Below are positions 9,373 through 19,973 of a DNA stretch of 59,790 nucleotides, piece by piece. The notes beneath the pieces are model-generated. The model was not told where the DNA came from. It made no database searches and saw only the letters and a program-made list of their open reading frames with translations. The stretch is from Alphaproteobacteria bacterium (GTDB lineage: Bacteria > Pseudomonadota > Alphaproteobacteria > Micropepsales > Micropepsaceae). Positions within the stretch are counted from its first letter, which is position 1. Every line of letters begins with the position of its first letter. Made by a program: the position numbers and the translations under genes. Location: positions 1 to 59,790 of the forward strand of contig CANJLC010000012.1 of the NCBI GenBank assembly GCA_947475445.1, written 5' to 3'.

Positions 9373-9855
9373 TCACGCGCGGTGGTAGGGATGCCCCGCC
9401 AGTATGGTCATGGCGCGATAGACCTGTTCGGTCAGTAGCGCCCGCGCCAGCAGATGCGGCCATGTCTGGGGGCCGAAGGCCAGGCTGCGGCCGGCCTTCT
9501 TCCCCGGCAGGGGAGAAAGCCCGTCCGGCCCGCCAATCACAAACACCAGGTCGCGGGTGCCGGCATCCCGCAGCGCCCCCAGCATTTCCGAAAAATCCTC
9601 GCTGGTCATGCCTTTGCCCCTGGCGTCCAGCAACACGATATGGGCGCCATCCGGCAGGCGAGCGGCCAGCCGCTGGGCTTCGTCTTCCATGCGCTTTTTG
9701 GCATCATGGGATTTTGAAACCGGCAATTCCTCGATCTGGATGGCGGTAAAGCCGATATTGCGGCCAAGCTTGAGAGCGCGCTTGTGATATTCGTCGCACA
9801 GCGCCCCTTCCGACGAGCCGCGTGCCGAACCTATCGCGAAAATCCAGAGCCGCAT
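9373..9855 (-). CDS. rlmH: 23S rRNA pseudouridine-1915 N3-methyltransferase
   Basis: The product has 160 residues, the usual size for this SPOUT-family enzyme, which methylates 23S rRNA helix 69 on the assembled 70S ribosome. LLDARGKGMTSEDF, FVIGGPDGL and the C-terminal LLTEQVYRAMTI...HPYHR are family signatures, the last two building the SAM-binding knot. The open frame extends further upstream, but the ATG at 9855 (MRLWIFAIG) is the conserved start, 4 bases after the rsfS stop. It is last in the operon. Confidence 0.95.
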   Translation of the reverse strand: MRLWIFAIGSARGSSEGALCDEYHKRALKLGRNIGFTAIQIEELPVSKSHDAKKRMEDEAQRLAARLPDGAHIVLLDARGKGMTSEDFSEMLGALRDAGTRDLVFVIGGPDGLSPLPGKKAGRSLAFGPQTWPHLLARALLTEQVYRAMTILAGHPYHRA

Positions 9856-9859
9856 CTTT

Positions 9860-10354
9860 TTATTGTGACGCCCACATGCCTTCGAGGTCGTAATAGTCGC
9901 GCACTTCGGGGCGGAAAATGTGGACGATGACGTCGCCCGCATCCACCAGCGCCCAGTCGCCCTGGGTGGCGCCATTCACCGGCCGGTTGCCATAGCCCAG
10001 TTCCTTGAGGCGCCGCGCCAGATGGTCGGCAATGGACATGACATGACGGGTGGAACGCCCCGAAGCGATCACCACCGCATCGCAAAGCGATGAGCGGCTG
10101 CCCATGTCGATCATGACAATGTCTTCAGCCTTGTCGTCTTCCAGCGATGTGCGGATGCGTTTCAGAAGTTCGGTTTCCACCACCGCCTTGCGCGGCGCGG
10201 GCTTGGCGGCGAGCTTTTTCGGCTTGGCCTTGGCCTTCGCCTTGGCAGGCTTTTTGACGGCTTTTTTCGCGGGCGCCTTCTTGGCGGAAGATTTGCCCGG
10301 CTTGCGGACAGGCTTTTTCGCGGCGGGCTTTTTGGCTTTCTTGGCGGGACTCAG
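9860..10354 (-). CDS. rsfS: Ribosomal silencing factor RsfS with a Lys/Ala/Pro-rich N-terminal extension
   Basis: The conserved RsfS domain (107 residues, starting VETELLKRI, with AEDIVMIDMG and QGDWALVDAGDVIVHIF) binds uL14 and blocks subunit joining. The frame continues upstream without a stop for 57 more codons encoding a PAKKA/KAKAKPKK-type basic tail. That stretch has no ATG, GTG or TTG. The only sensible start is CTG at 10354, which has GGAGGA 7 bases upstream and overlaps the nadD stop as CTGA. Starting instead at GTG 10183 would discard the tail and has no ribosome site. The domain call is sure; the CTG start is inference from spacing, overlap and coding character. Confidence 0.85.
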   Translation of the reverse strand: MSPAKKAKKPAAKKPVRKPGKSSAKKAPAKKAVKKPAKAKAKAKPKKLAAKPAPRKAVVETELLKRIRTSLEDDKAEDIVMIDMGSRSSLCDAVVIASGRSTRHVMSIADHLARRLKELGYGNRPVNGATQGDWALVDAGDVIVHIFRPEVRDYYDLEGMWASQ

Positions 10355-10980
10355 GGCTGCTTCCTCCGGTTATGGGGTGCATTTAGCATGGGCTTTGGGC
10401 CGGTACCAAGCGTTCTGATCCGGGTGGCGCTTTGGCTATTGCGCGCGCCATCCAGCACCACGATGCAGGGCGGAACCTTGAGGGCGCGGCTTTTGCCAAA
10501 ACGCCGTACCGGCGCGGCATTGACGGCCGCCATGATGCTGCCGGGCCGCTGCACCACCACAATAGCCACGCGCCGGGCGATCTCGTCCCAGTTGCGCCAC
10601 AGGTGGAAGCTTTCAAGATTGTCGCTGCCCATCAGCCAGACAAACCGCACCTGCGGAAAACGGCGCTGCAATGCCGCCACCGTATCGAGGGTGTAGCGCG
10701 TGCCCAGCCTTTGCTCGATATCGCTGACGATCAGTTGGGGGTGCTGCGCCACGCATTTTGCGCTGTCCAGCCGCGTGGCGAAGGGCGCCATGCCTTTGGC
10801 ATCTTTCAGCGGGTTGCCGGGGGAAACCAGCCACCAGACATAATCCAGCTTCAGCCGCTTGAGGGCGGTGAGGCTGACATAAAGATGTCCTTCATGGGCA
10901 GGATTGAACGAGCCACCCAGCAGGCCGATGGTCAGACCGGGTGCAACCGGGCCAGGCGGGGCGATCCAGCTCAAGGGCAA
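10351..10980 (-). CDS. nadD: Nicotinate-nucleotide adenylyltransferase
   Basis: The product of about 209 residues adenylates nicotinate mononucleotide in NAD synthesis. GLLGGSFNPAHEGH holds the HxGH nucleotidyltransferase motif, and SATRIR near the end matches the second signature. No ATG lies near the conserved N-terminus. TTG at 10980 or 10974 gives the PPGPVAPGL lead-in commonly seen in alphaproteobacterial NadD. The start is 4 bases after the proA stop. The stop TGA is embedded in the CTGA from which rsfS probably starts. Confidence 0.9.
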   Translation of the reverse strand: MPLSWIAPPGPVAPGLTIGLLGGSFNPAHEGHLYVSLTALKRLKLDYVWWLVSPGNPLKDAKGMAPFATRLDSAKCVAQHPQLIVSDIEQRLGTRYTLDTVAALQRRFPQVRFVWLMGSDNLESFHLWRNWDEIARRVAIVVVQRPGSIMAAVNAAPVRRFGKSRALKVPPCIVVLDGARNSQSATRIRTLGTGPKPMLNAPHNRRKQP

Positions 10981-10984
10981 AACT

Positions 10985-12261
10985 TCACGGGCGGATCTGC
11001 CCCGTGCCACGCACCACATATTTGAAGGTGGTGAGCTGTTCCACGCCGACCGGACCGCGGGCATGCAGCTTGCCGGTTCCGATGCCGATTTCCGCGCCCA
11101 TGCCGAATTCGCCGCCATCGGCGAACTGGGTTGAGGCGTTCCACAGCACAATGGCGCTGTCGAGGGCATTGAGGAAAATTTCGGCGGCGGCGGCGTCCTC
11201 TGTGATGATCGAATCCGTGTGGTGCGAGCCATGGGTCTCGATATGCTGGATCGCTTCTTCCACACCGGCCACCATTTTCACGGCGATGATGGCGTCGAGA
11301 TATTCGGTCTTCCAGTCTTCATCCGTGGCGGCCTTGGCGGCAGGAAAAATGGCCCGCACAGCCTCGTCGCCGCGAATTTCGCACCCGGCCCTGGCCAGGT
11401 CCTCGAGAATGGGCAGCCCGTGGGATTTCAGAATCTTTGCATCCAGCAGCAAAGTTTCCGCCGCGCCGCAGATGGAGGTGCGCCGCATCTTGGCGTTCAT
11501 CACCACCTTGCGCGCCATTTCCAGCCCGGCCTTGTCATGGACATAGACATGGCAAATGCCTTCCAGATGCGCCAGCACCGGCACGCGCGCCTCGCGCATC
11601 ACCCGTCCCGTCAGGCCCTTGCCGCCGCGCGGAATGATGAGGTCCACATTGCCGCCCAACCCTTCCAGCATCAGCCCGACGGCAGCGCGGTCGGTATTCT
11701 TCACATACTGGATGGCGGCTTCCGGCAGCTCTGCGGCTTTCAGGCCCTGCACCATTGCGGCATGAATGGCGGTTGCCGAATGGACGCTATCCGAGCCGCC
11801 GCGCAGGATGGCGACATTGCCCGCCTTGAGCGCGATGGCCCCGGCATCTGCCGTCACATTGGGACGCGATTCATAAATGATGCCGATCACGCCGATGGGC
11901 GTGGCGACACGGGCGATGTCCAGGCCGTTGGGCCGCGTCCAGCGCGCAAGTTCGCGGCCATTGGGATCGGCCTGCCCTGCCACGTCTTCCACGCCCTTGG
12001 CCATGGCCTCGATGCGCGCGTCATTGAGGGCGAGGCGGTCCATCAGGGCGGCGGTCATGCCACTGGCCTTGGCGGCTTCCAGGTCTTTGGCATTGGCGGC
12101 AAGGATCACATCCCTGGCGGCGCGAATGGCCCTGGCCGCTTCGGTGAGGGCGCGGGTCTTGGTGGCGTCGCCGGCTTCGCGCAAGGCGCGGGCAGCATCG
12201 CGGGCGCGCACGCCAATGGCCAGCATTTCCGCCGTCAGGTCAGTCGCGGTGGCCCGGATAT

Positions 12262-12265
<4 letters not shown>
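10985..12265 (-). CDS. proA: Glutamate-5-semialdehyde dehydrogenase (gamma-glutamyl phosphate reductase)
   Basis: The product has 426 residues, full length. It reduces gamma-glutamyl phosphate with NADPH in the second step of proline synthesis. The aldehyde-dehydrogenase fold shows [21 protein letters not shown], the catalytic cysteine in [10 protein letters not shown], and [14 protein letters not shown]. It overlaps the proB stop as ATGA, so the two proline enzymes are translationally coupled. Confidence 0.96.
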
Positions 12266-14675
<2,410 letters not shown>

Positions 14676-15200
14676 TTATGCCGCTTCTTTTCGCAGGAAT
14701 TGGGCCCGCGTCAACAGCATCTCATGGCAAAGGACCGGGGCCTTGCGGGCCCGGGATTCGCGCATTTTGCTGCCATTGTGGCGGGCGCCCAGCTTGGCCA
14801 GGACATGGCCGGAGGCCGGATTGTCGTGAAACCAGCTGGCCCGGACGGCCTGCTGGCCCAGTTCCTCGAAGGCATAGCGCACCAGCCGGTACGCGGCCTC
14901 GGTGGCATAGCCAAAGCCCCAGAAAGGCTTGCCCAGCCAATAGCCGAACTCATAGCCCTCTGCGGGGTGCAGCCCCGTGCCGCCCATGAACAAGCCATCC
15001 GCCTTGCGCTGAATGACGAAGAAATAGGTGCCGATAATGCCGTCTGCCAGGAAGGCTTCGGCATCGTCCTCGCTATAGGGGTGCGGGATGCGCGAGGTCA
15101 TCTTCGCCACATCATAATCCCCCAGCCACACCGTCATCGCCGTGATATCCGTGGGCCGAGGCGGCCGCAGGATCAGTCTTTCAGTCTCCAGAACACACAT
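14676..15200 (-). CDS. GNAT family N-acetyltransferase (RimJ/RimL-like)
   Basis: The product has 174 residues starting MCVLETERLILRPPRPTD, the standard opening of RimJ/RimL-type acetyltransferases. GFGYATEAAYRLVRYAF is the acetyl-CoA-binding helix. The frame continues upstream of the start through the rpmA terminator, so ATG 15200 is the real start. It lies between rpmA and obgE. The substrate cannot be told from sequence. Confidence 0.88.
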   Translation of the reverse strand: MCVLETERLILRPPRPTDITAMTVWLGDYDVAKMTSRIPHPYSEDDAEAFLADGIIGTYFFVIQRKADGLFMGGTGLHPAEGYEFGYWLGKPFWGFGYATEAAYRLVRYAFEELGQQAVRASWFHDNPASGHVLAKLGARHNGSKMRESRARKAPVLCHEMLLTRAQFLRKEAA

Positions 15201-15233
15201 GACATCCCCGCATTCCTTTCGTGCGAGGGAAAC

Positions 15234-15261
15234 AAAAAAGGGAGATGGCGGACCATCTCCC
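15234..15261 (-). terminator. Terminator downstream of rpmA
   Basis: On the minus strand GGGAGATGG-TCCG-CCATCTCCC is followed by six T. A second hairpin (GGCCGCCAA/TTGGCGGCC, 15272-15293) lies between it and the rpmA stop. Together they probably reduce read-through into the GNAT-obgE genes. Confidence 0.85.
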
Positions 15262-15310
15262 TCACAATAATGGGCCGCCAATTTCTTGGCGGCCTATGTC
15301 TTCAGCCGCC

Positions 15311-15592
15311 TTATTCCGCTGCGATCTTGGTTGCCGGAGCCGAGGTCACCACGGATACGTAGGTGCGACGCTTGAAGCCCGACTTGAACGCAACATTGCC
15401 GTCGCGGAGCGCGAACAGCGTATGGTCCTTGCCCATGCCGACGCCTTCGCCCGCATGGAACTTGGTGCCGCGCTGGCGCACGATCACGTTGCCGCCGGCG
15501 ACGACTTCGCCACCGAACAGTTTCACGCCCAGCATTTTGGGGTTGCTGTCGCGACCGTTGCGCGAAGAACCGCCTGCTTTCTTGTGTGCCAT
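15311..15592 (-). CDS. rpmA: 50S ribosomal protein bL27
   Basis: The product has 93 residues starting [16 protein letters not shown]. The [20 protein letters not shown] core is characteristic. It sits near the peptidyl-transferase centre. It follows rplU by 24 bases in the usual two-gene unit. Confidence 0.97.
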   Translation of the reverse strand: MAHKKAGGSSRNGRDSNPKMLGVKLFGGEVVAGGNVIVRQRGTKFHAGEGVGMGKDHTLFALRDGNVAFKSGFKRRTYVSVVTSAPATKIAAE

Positions 15593-15616
15593 ACGACTAG
15601 TTCCTAAATCTCGAAA

Positions 15617-15928
15617 TTAACCGGCAACGATGTCCAGCACCTTCAGCTTGGTGAAGTGCTGGCGGTGACCGCGCTTGCGGTGGGTGTTCTTGCGGCGCTT
15701 CTTCTTGAAGGCGATGACCTTCTCGCCCTGGCCATGCTCGACGATTTCGCAGGCGATGGAGGCGCCCTTGACCAGCGGCGCGCCCAGCTTGGGGGTGGCG
15801 CCGCCGAGCAGCAAAACCTCGCCCAGGGAGAGCTTGCTGCCGACGTCGCCGGCAAGGCTTTCCACCGTCAGGACTTGGTCCTTGGTGACCTTATATTGTT
15901 TTCCGCCAGTGCGGACGACCGCATACAT
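15617..15928 (-). CDS. rplU: 50S ribosomal protein bL21
   Basis: The product has 103 residues. It starts [14 protein letters not shown] and contains the conserved [16 protein letters not shown] segment near the C-terminus. The frame is open for 21 codons upstream, but the ATG at 15928 is the universal start. It heads the rplU-rpmA unit behind a strong promoter at 15990-16017. Confidence 0.97.
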   Translation of the reverse strand: MYAVVRTGGKQYKVTKDQVLTVESLAGDVGSKLSLGEVLLLGGATPKLGAPLVKGASIACEIVEHGQGEKVIAFKKKRRKNTHRKRGHRQHFTKLKVLDIVAG

Positions 15929-15989
15929 TGGTCTAATTCCTTGAAAATAAACGGTTTTCTTGCAAACAGAGCCTGCCGGAGAGCCGCGC

Positions 15990-16017
15990 AATATACGGAA
16001 AAGGCCTTTAGGGTCAA
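15990..16017 (-). promoter_or_regulatory. Promoter of rplU-rpmA
   Basis: On the minus strand TTGACC (16017-16012) and TATATT (15995-15990) are 16 bases apart, each a 5-of-6 match. Transcription would begin near 15983, giving a leader of about 55 bases before rplU. Confidence 0.7.
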
Positions 16018-16088
16018 GCGCCGGTTTTCAGGCCCCTGCCCGGCTGCTTCCGGGGGCGTTTGCGCCCATCATGGGCGGGGGCGATTCG

Positions 16089-17087
16089 ATGGCCAGTAAG
16101 CGAAATTCTGTGACGGCGGGTTTGCTGGCGCTGGCCTTGTGCCCGGCGCCCGCGCTGGCGGCCGAAGACGCCAAGGAGAAAGGTGGTTTCTCGATCCTGT
16201 TCGAGAATGACCTCTTCTACAAAGCCGATCACGACTACACCAACGGTACGGAACTTTCCTACACCAGCGCGCCGGACGAAACGCCGGACTGGGCGCTGGA
16301 AGCGGCCAGGCTGTTTCCCTTCTTCACCGACAAGGGCGATGTGCGCACCCGCTACGCGGTGGGCCAGGCCATGTTCACGCCCAACGATATTACCCTGGTC
16401 AACCCGCCGCTGAATGACCGGCCCTATGCCGGTTTCTTTTTCGGCGCGGTGGGCGTGGTGGGCGATGACGGTTCGCATCTGGACCAGGTGCAGGGCACGC
16501 TGGGCGTGATCGGCCCCATGGCGGCGGGCCAGGAAATCCAGAAATTCATTCACGCCAGCGTGCAGGGGCGCAAGCCGCGCGGCTGGCATTACCAGCTGCG
16601 CGATGAACCGGGCCTGGTCATCCAGTATGAGCGCACCTGGAAATGGGTGAAGCACGCGCCCTTTCTGGGCCTTGCCGTGGATGCCGAGCCGCATTTCGGC
16701 GGCGCCATCGGCAATGTCTGGGATTATGTGAACATGGGCGCCATGGCGCGCATCGGCTTCAACCTGCCCAATGATTATGGTCCCATGCGCCTGCAGCCCA
16801 GCCTGCCGGGATCGGATTATTTTGAACCCACTGCACCGTTGGGCGGCTATCTCTTTGCCGGCATCGAAGGGCGCGCCATCGCACGCAACCTTTTCCTGGA
16901 TGGCAACTCGTTTGAAAGAAGCCGCAGCGTCAGCAAGCTCAACCTGGTGGGCGACCTGGTGCTGGGCGCTGCGGTGACCTTCGACTGGGCGCGGCTGGCT
17001 TTCACCCATGTCATCCGCACCCGCGAATACAAAACCCAGAAGGGCGACGACCAGTTCGGCGCCATCGACCTTACTTTGCGGTTCTGA
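16089..17087 (+). CDS. Lipid A deacylase LpxR family outer-membrane protein
   Basis: The product has 332 residues with a signal peptide ending ALAAEDA. The mature part begins with the family signature ENDLFYKADHDYTNGTELSY (N, D, T and G residues around the active site in LpxR/DUF2219). LxxRPYAGF, QYERTWKW and a C-terminal aromatic residue (LTLRF) are typical of outer-membrane beta-barrels. Known members remove the 3'-acyloxyacyl group of lipid A; that activity here is inferred from family. ATG 16089 is chosen because the signal peptide follows it directly. Its end overlaps the next gene on the other strand by 17 bases. Confidence 0.82.
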   Translation: MASKRNSVTAGLLALALCPAPALAAEDAKEKGGFSILFENDLFYKADHDYTNGTELSYTSAPDETPDWALEAARLFPFFTDKGDVRTRYAVGQAMFTPNDITLVNPPLNDRPYAGFFFGAVGVVGDDGSHLDQVQGTLGVIGPMAAGQEIQKFIHASVQGRKPRGWHYQLRDEPGLVIQYERTWKWVKHAPFLGLAVDAEPHFGGAIGNVWDYVNMGAMARIGFNLPNDYGPMRLQPSLPGSDYFEPTAPLGGYLFAGIEGRAIARNLFLDGNSFERSRSVSKLNLVGDLVLGAAVTFDWARLAFTHVIRTREYKTQKGDDQFGAIDLTLRF

Positions 17088-17616
17088 GCGCCCGTTTGGT
17101 GAACCGCGCCATCAGCGCGCCCGCCAACAAGGCCAGTCCGACAATCAGGGCAATGATCTTGGCGTTGCTGGCGGCGGAGGCCAGGCCAGCCGCGCCGTCA
17201 TTGGCGCCGTTCATCAACATGCTGAGCTGCAGCGCATTTTCAGCGGCGTCGCACAAGGCGCCGATCAGCGGCACCATCGCGGCGGCCAGAAGCAGCCGCC
17301 GCAGTCGTCCCGCGCCCGGTGCATAGGCTTCTGCCGACAGCACGCCGGAATAGAAAAAGCTGGCGGCATAAAGCGGCATCAGCAGGTAATCGAAACCAAG
17401 ATTGAACCCGGCCCGCACCGCATAAGGCTCCGGCGACCAGGCCCAGAATGCCGCGCGGAACTGGGCCGCGCTGGAAAAACCGGCCAGGTCGGCAGTGCCC
17501 ACGCCCGTGAGCGCCTTCAGCCGCAAATCCAGCAGGGCCAGGATTGCGAAAACGCCAAGAGCCAGGCCGCTGGACCAGGCCCAGCGGCTGGAAAGCGTGG
17601 CTTTTGCTATGCGCAT
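17071..17616 (-). CDS. Hypothetical multi-pass membrane protein
   Basis: The product has 181 residues with an N-terminal membrane segment (15-30), hydrophobic stretches near 75-95 and 105-125, and a final one near 150-170 (IIALIVGLALLAGALMA). The arrangement suggests four membrane helices. No family is recognised. It converges on the lpxR-like gene and is divergent from the phosphatase at 17664. Confidence 0.65.
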   Translation of the reverse strand: MRIAKATLSSRWAWSSGLALGVFAILALLDLRLKALTGVGTADLAGFSSAAQFRAAFWAWSPEPYAVRAGFNLGFDYLLMPLYAASFFYSGVLSAEAYAPGAGRLRRLLLAAAMVPLIGALCDAAENALQLSMLMNGANDGAAGLASAASNAKIIALIVGLALLAGALMARFTKRALRTAK

Positions 17617-17663
17617 CGTCTGGCTCCCTTGCCCCGGCTACCAAGCGGGTTATAAGCCAATCC

Positions 17664-18284
17664 ATGCGGTCACTGGGCGATATTCTGTACAATTTCCACT
17701 GGATCGTGCCGGGGGAAGCCGCGCGGGCGGCACAGGCCTGGGCCGGCAGGCTGGGGCCTTTCCTGCACAAGCGCGGCATCAAGGCGATCATCAATCTGCG
17801 CGGCCGCAACGACGATCTGTCGTGGTGGAAAAATGAAACCCGCATCGCCCGTGAAGGCGGCATTGTCCACCTGGATGCCATGCTGGATTCGCGCAAACTG
17901 CCCACGCGCGCCCTGCTGCTGCGATTGATCCAGGCCTTCGACGAGGCACCCAAGCCCTTTTTGCTCAAATGCTCCGGCGGGCAGGACCGCACCAGCTTTG
18001 CCGCGGCGCTTTACCTGATCCATCGCGGCGGCTGGAGCGCCTTTGGCGAGGCCAGGGCGCAATATGCGCGTTTTCCATACCTGCATTTTCCCAAACAGCA
18101 GCAGCGCTGGCTGCAGGCCTTTCTGGATTATGCGCGCCATGAGTGCCATGGGGGCCCCTTGGCCCAATGGATCGCCGATTCCTATGAACCGGAAAAGCTG
18201 CAGGACTGGCTTGCGGCGCACGGGCTTGGCGACGCGCATGGCGGCATCTTCACGGCGCCCACGCGCAGCCCATATCAGTGGTGA
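17664..18284 (+). CDS. Dual-specificity/tyrosine-type phosphatase-like protein
   Basis: The product has 206 residues. The CX5R phosphate-binding loop is KCSGGQDRTS with Cys103 and Arg109, in the place expected after a helix-rich N-terminal half (INLRGRNDD near 44). GIKAIINLRG is the usual lead-in of bacterial tyrosine phosphatases. Cytoplasmic location is likely because no signal is present. Its stop overlaps the alkB start (GTGA), so the two are probably co-translated. Substrate is unknown. Confidence 0.78.
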   Translation: MRSLGDILYNFHWIVPGEAARAAQAWAGRLGPFLHKRGIKAIINLRGRNDDLSWWKNETRIAREGGIVHLDAMLDSRKLPTRALLLRLIQAFDEAPKPFLLKCSGGQDRTSFAAALYLIHRGGWSAFGEARAQYARFPYLHFPKQQQRWLQAFLDYARHECHGGPLAQWIADSYEPEKLQDWLAAHGLGDAHGGIFTAPTRSPYQW

Positions 18285-18895
18285 GGCTGGAGATAGCGCC
18301 CGGCATTTTGCTGTGGCGCGAGAAATTCACCCGGATTGAACAGGAAAAACTTCTGCACGCAGTGATGGTGCAGGTGCAGGATGCACCTTTTTATCGGCCG
18401 CAAATGCCCGGCACGGGGAAGGCCTTTTCCGTCGAGGAAACAAATTTCGGGGAGCTGGGCTGGGTGGCGGACAAAAGCGGCTATCGCTACCAGCCCATCC
18501 ATCCGATCACGGGCAAAGCCTGGCCTGCCATTCCCGGCAGCCTGCTCAAACTGTGGGAAGAAATCGCGCCGTCCTACCAGTTTGAAGATCCGCCGCAATG
18601 CTGCCTGGTCAATCTCTATCGCGCCGGCGCGCGCATGGGCCTGCACCAGGACAAGGATGAGACTGCAGCGGCGCCGGTGATATCCGTATCGCTGGGCGAC
18701 GAGGCCGTGTTCCGCATCGGCGGCAGCGAGCGGCGCGGCGCCACCAAAAGCCTGAAGCTGCAATCGGGCGATGTGGTGGCCTTTGGCGGTCCCGCCCGGC
18801 TGGCCTATCACGGCATTGACCGCATCGCGGCGGGAAGCTCGACCCTCATTCCCGGCGGCGGACGGATCAACCTGACGCTCAGGCGTGTGACCTGA
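18281..18895 (+). CDS. alkB: Alpha-ketoglutarate-dependent DNA/RNA dealkylase AlkB
   Basis: The product of about 204 residues has the Fe(II)/2-oxoglutarate site: H and D in LHQDKDE (about 122 and 124), the distal His in AYHGIDRI, and two arginines in GRINLTLRR. PVISVSLGDEAVFRIGG is typical of AlkB. It repairs 1-methyladenine and 3-methylcytosine by oxidative demethylation. Two GTG codons in tandem (18278, 18281) could start it. The second gives the GTGA overlap with the phosphatase stop. Confidence 0.93.
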   Translation: MRLEIAPGILLWREKFTRIEQEKLLHAVMVQVQDAPFYRPQMPGTGKAFSVEETNFGELGWVADKSGYRYQPIHPITGKAWPAIPGSLLKLWEEIAPSYQFEDPPQCCLVNLYRAGARMGLHQDKDETAAAPVISVSLGDEAVFRIGGSERRGATKSLKLQSGDVVAFGGPARLAYHGIDRIAAGSSTLIPGGGRINLTLRRVT

Positions 18896-18991
18896 CCGCC
18901 GGTCACCCACCGGGAGCGACAGGCCGGGAAAGTGCCGCGGCGGCGCGAAAACACAATGACGCGGCGGTTTCCCGAAGCCTGCGCGACCCAT

Positions 18992-19025
18992 AAAAAAGGG
19001 CGCCCGGCTTTTCAGCCGGGCGCCC
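18992..19025 (-). terminator. Strong Rho-independent terminator
   Basis: On the minus strand a perfect 12-bp stem GGGCGCCCGGCT/AGCCGGGCGCCC with a 4-base loop is followed by six T. It ends the candidate small RNA at 18992-19136 and could also stop read-through from the peptidase C26 gene. Confidence 0.9.
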
Positions 19026-19136
19026 AGATGCGCCATTACGCTCACGGAACTCCGGGAGGGGATGACCGGGCGTTCCAGCGAAAACGGGATCCAGCTAGCA
19101 AGCGGGGGGCAGTGCGTTGCGGACCAACCGTCTTCG
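18992..19136 (-). ncRNA. Candidate small RNA with a C-rich hairpin loop
   Basis: The 349-base gap between alkB and the peptidase gene holds a well-formed minus-strand promoter (19143-19171) and, about 140 bases on, a strong terminator. No credible reading frame lies between. At 19039-19080 the transcript can fold into CGCT-GGAAC/GUUCC-AGCG with an inner CCGG/CCGG stem and a loop UCAUCCCCUC. C-rich loops of this kind pair with Shine-Dalgarno sequences in several alphaproteobacterial small RNAs. The start point is estimated from the -10 box. No named family is recognised. Confidence 0.5.
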
Positions 19137-19142
19137 AAACTG

Positions 19143-19171
19143 AAGATAGGCATAAAAGCCACATGTTTCAA
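19143..19171 (-). promoter_or_regulatory. Promoter of the candidate small RNA
   Basis: On the minus strand TTGAAA (19171-19166) and TATCTT (19148-19143) are separated by exactly 17 bases, in an AT-rich stretch unlike its surroundings. Confidence 0.6.
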
Positions 19172-19244
19172 CTATTTTCTTCTTACAAGCATTTTAGACG
19201 ATTTTTCTCTTGTCAGGGCTATTTTTGCCATAACAGCCGGCAAA

Positions 19245-19973
19245 TCACCCGCCAGGCAGGGCCGCGCCGAAACCGGCGAAAATTGCCCGGGAAACCGGAT
19301 CGGCGGCAAAGGCCCATTCCGGGTGCCATTGCACGCCCAGCAGGAAGCCCTTGGCGGCCGGCAGCGACACGGCCTCAACCAGTCCATCGGGCGCCAGCGC
19401 TTCCACAAACAGGCCCGGCGCCAGCGTGGCGATGCCCTGGTGATGCAGGGAATTGACCATCACCTCGCCGGCCTCCAGCAATCCTGCCAGGATACCACCC
19501 GGCGCAATCGTCACGGCATGGGCTGGGGCGTACTGCGCATCCAGCGGCGCGGTTTCGTCTTCGCGATGGTCATGGCGGCCCGGCACCTCATGGACGCGCG
19601 GTGCAAGCGTGCCGCCCAGCGCCACATTCAATTCCTGAAAGCCGCGGCAAATGCAGAGCGTCGGCGTGCCTGCCGCAATGGCGGCCCGCAGCAGCGCCAG
19701 GCTGGTGGCATCGCGCGCCTCGTCCAGCAGCATGGGACGATTCTCGCCGCCATAACGCCGGGGCGCGACATTGGACTGGTCACCGGTGAACAGCAGGCCG
19801 TCCACTTTTGCCAGGATCGCGGCACTGTCCAGCGGCGGATCGGTGACGGGGATCAGGAACGGCAATCCGCCTGCGCCGTCCCGCACGGCGCGGACATATT
19901 CATCGCCGGCGCGATGGCTGTGCATGCCGTTGCGGCTGCGAAAATCGCAGATGACGCCCACCAGGGGCGGCAT
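19245..19973 (-). CDS. Gamma-glutamyl-gamma-aminobutyrate hydrolase family protein (peptidase C26)
   Basis: The product has 242 residues of the class I glutamine-amidotransferase fold. The nucleophile is Cys109 in LCICRGFQELNV, and His217/Glu219 in VQWHPEW complete the triad. DGLLFTGDQSN and NSLHHQGI are further PuuD-like segments. Members hydrolyse gamma-glutamyl amides in polyamine or similar catabolism; no polyamine genes are nearby, so the substrate is uncertain. Its ATG overlaps the lolA stop by one base. Confidence 0.85.
   Translation of the reverse strand: MPPLVGVICDFRSRNGMHSHRAGDEYVRAVRDGAGGLPFLIPVTDPPLDSAAILAKVDGLLFTGDQSNVAPRRYGGENRPMLLDEARDATSLALLRAAIAAGTPTLCICRGFQELNVALGGTLAPRVHEVPGRHDHREDETAPLDAQYAPAHAVTIAPGGILAGLLEAGEVMVNSLHHQGIATLAPGLFVEALAPDGLVEAVSLPAAKGFLLGVQWHPEWAFAADPVSRAIFAGFGAALPGG

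Noticed and set aside
10125..10382. An 85-codon minus-strand frame starting MHPITGG
   Set aside because: It is the wrong frame over the RsfS basic tail. The RsfS frame gives regular Lys/Ala/Pro codons that continue into the conserved domain.
18932..19456. Open frames across the alkB-peptidase gap
   Set aside because: They run through the terminator stem and the promoter of the candidate small RNA and show no protein-like composition.
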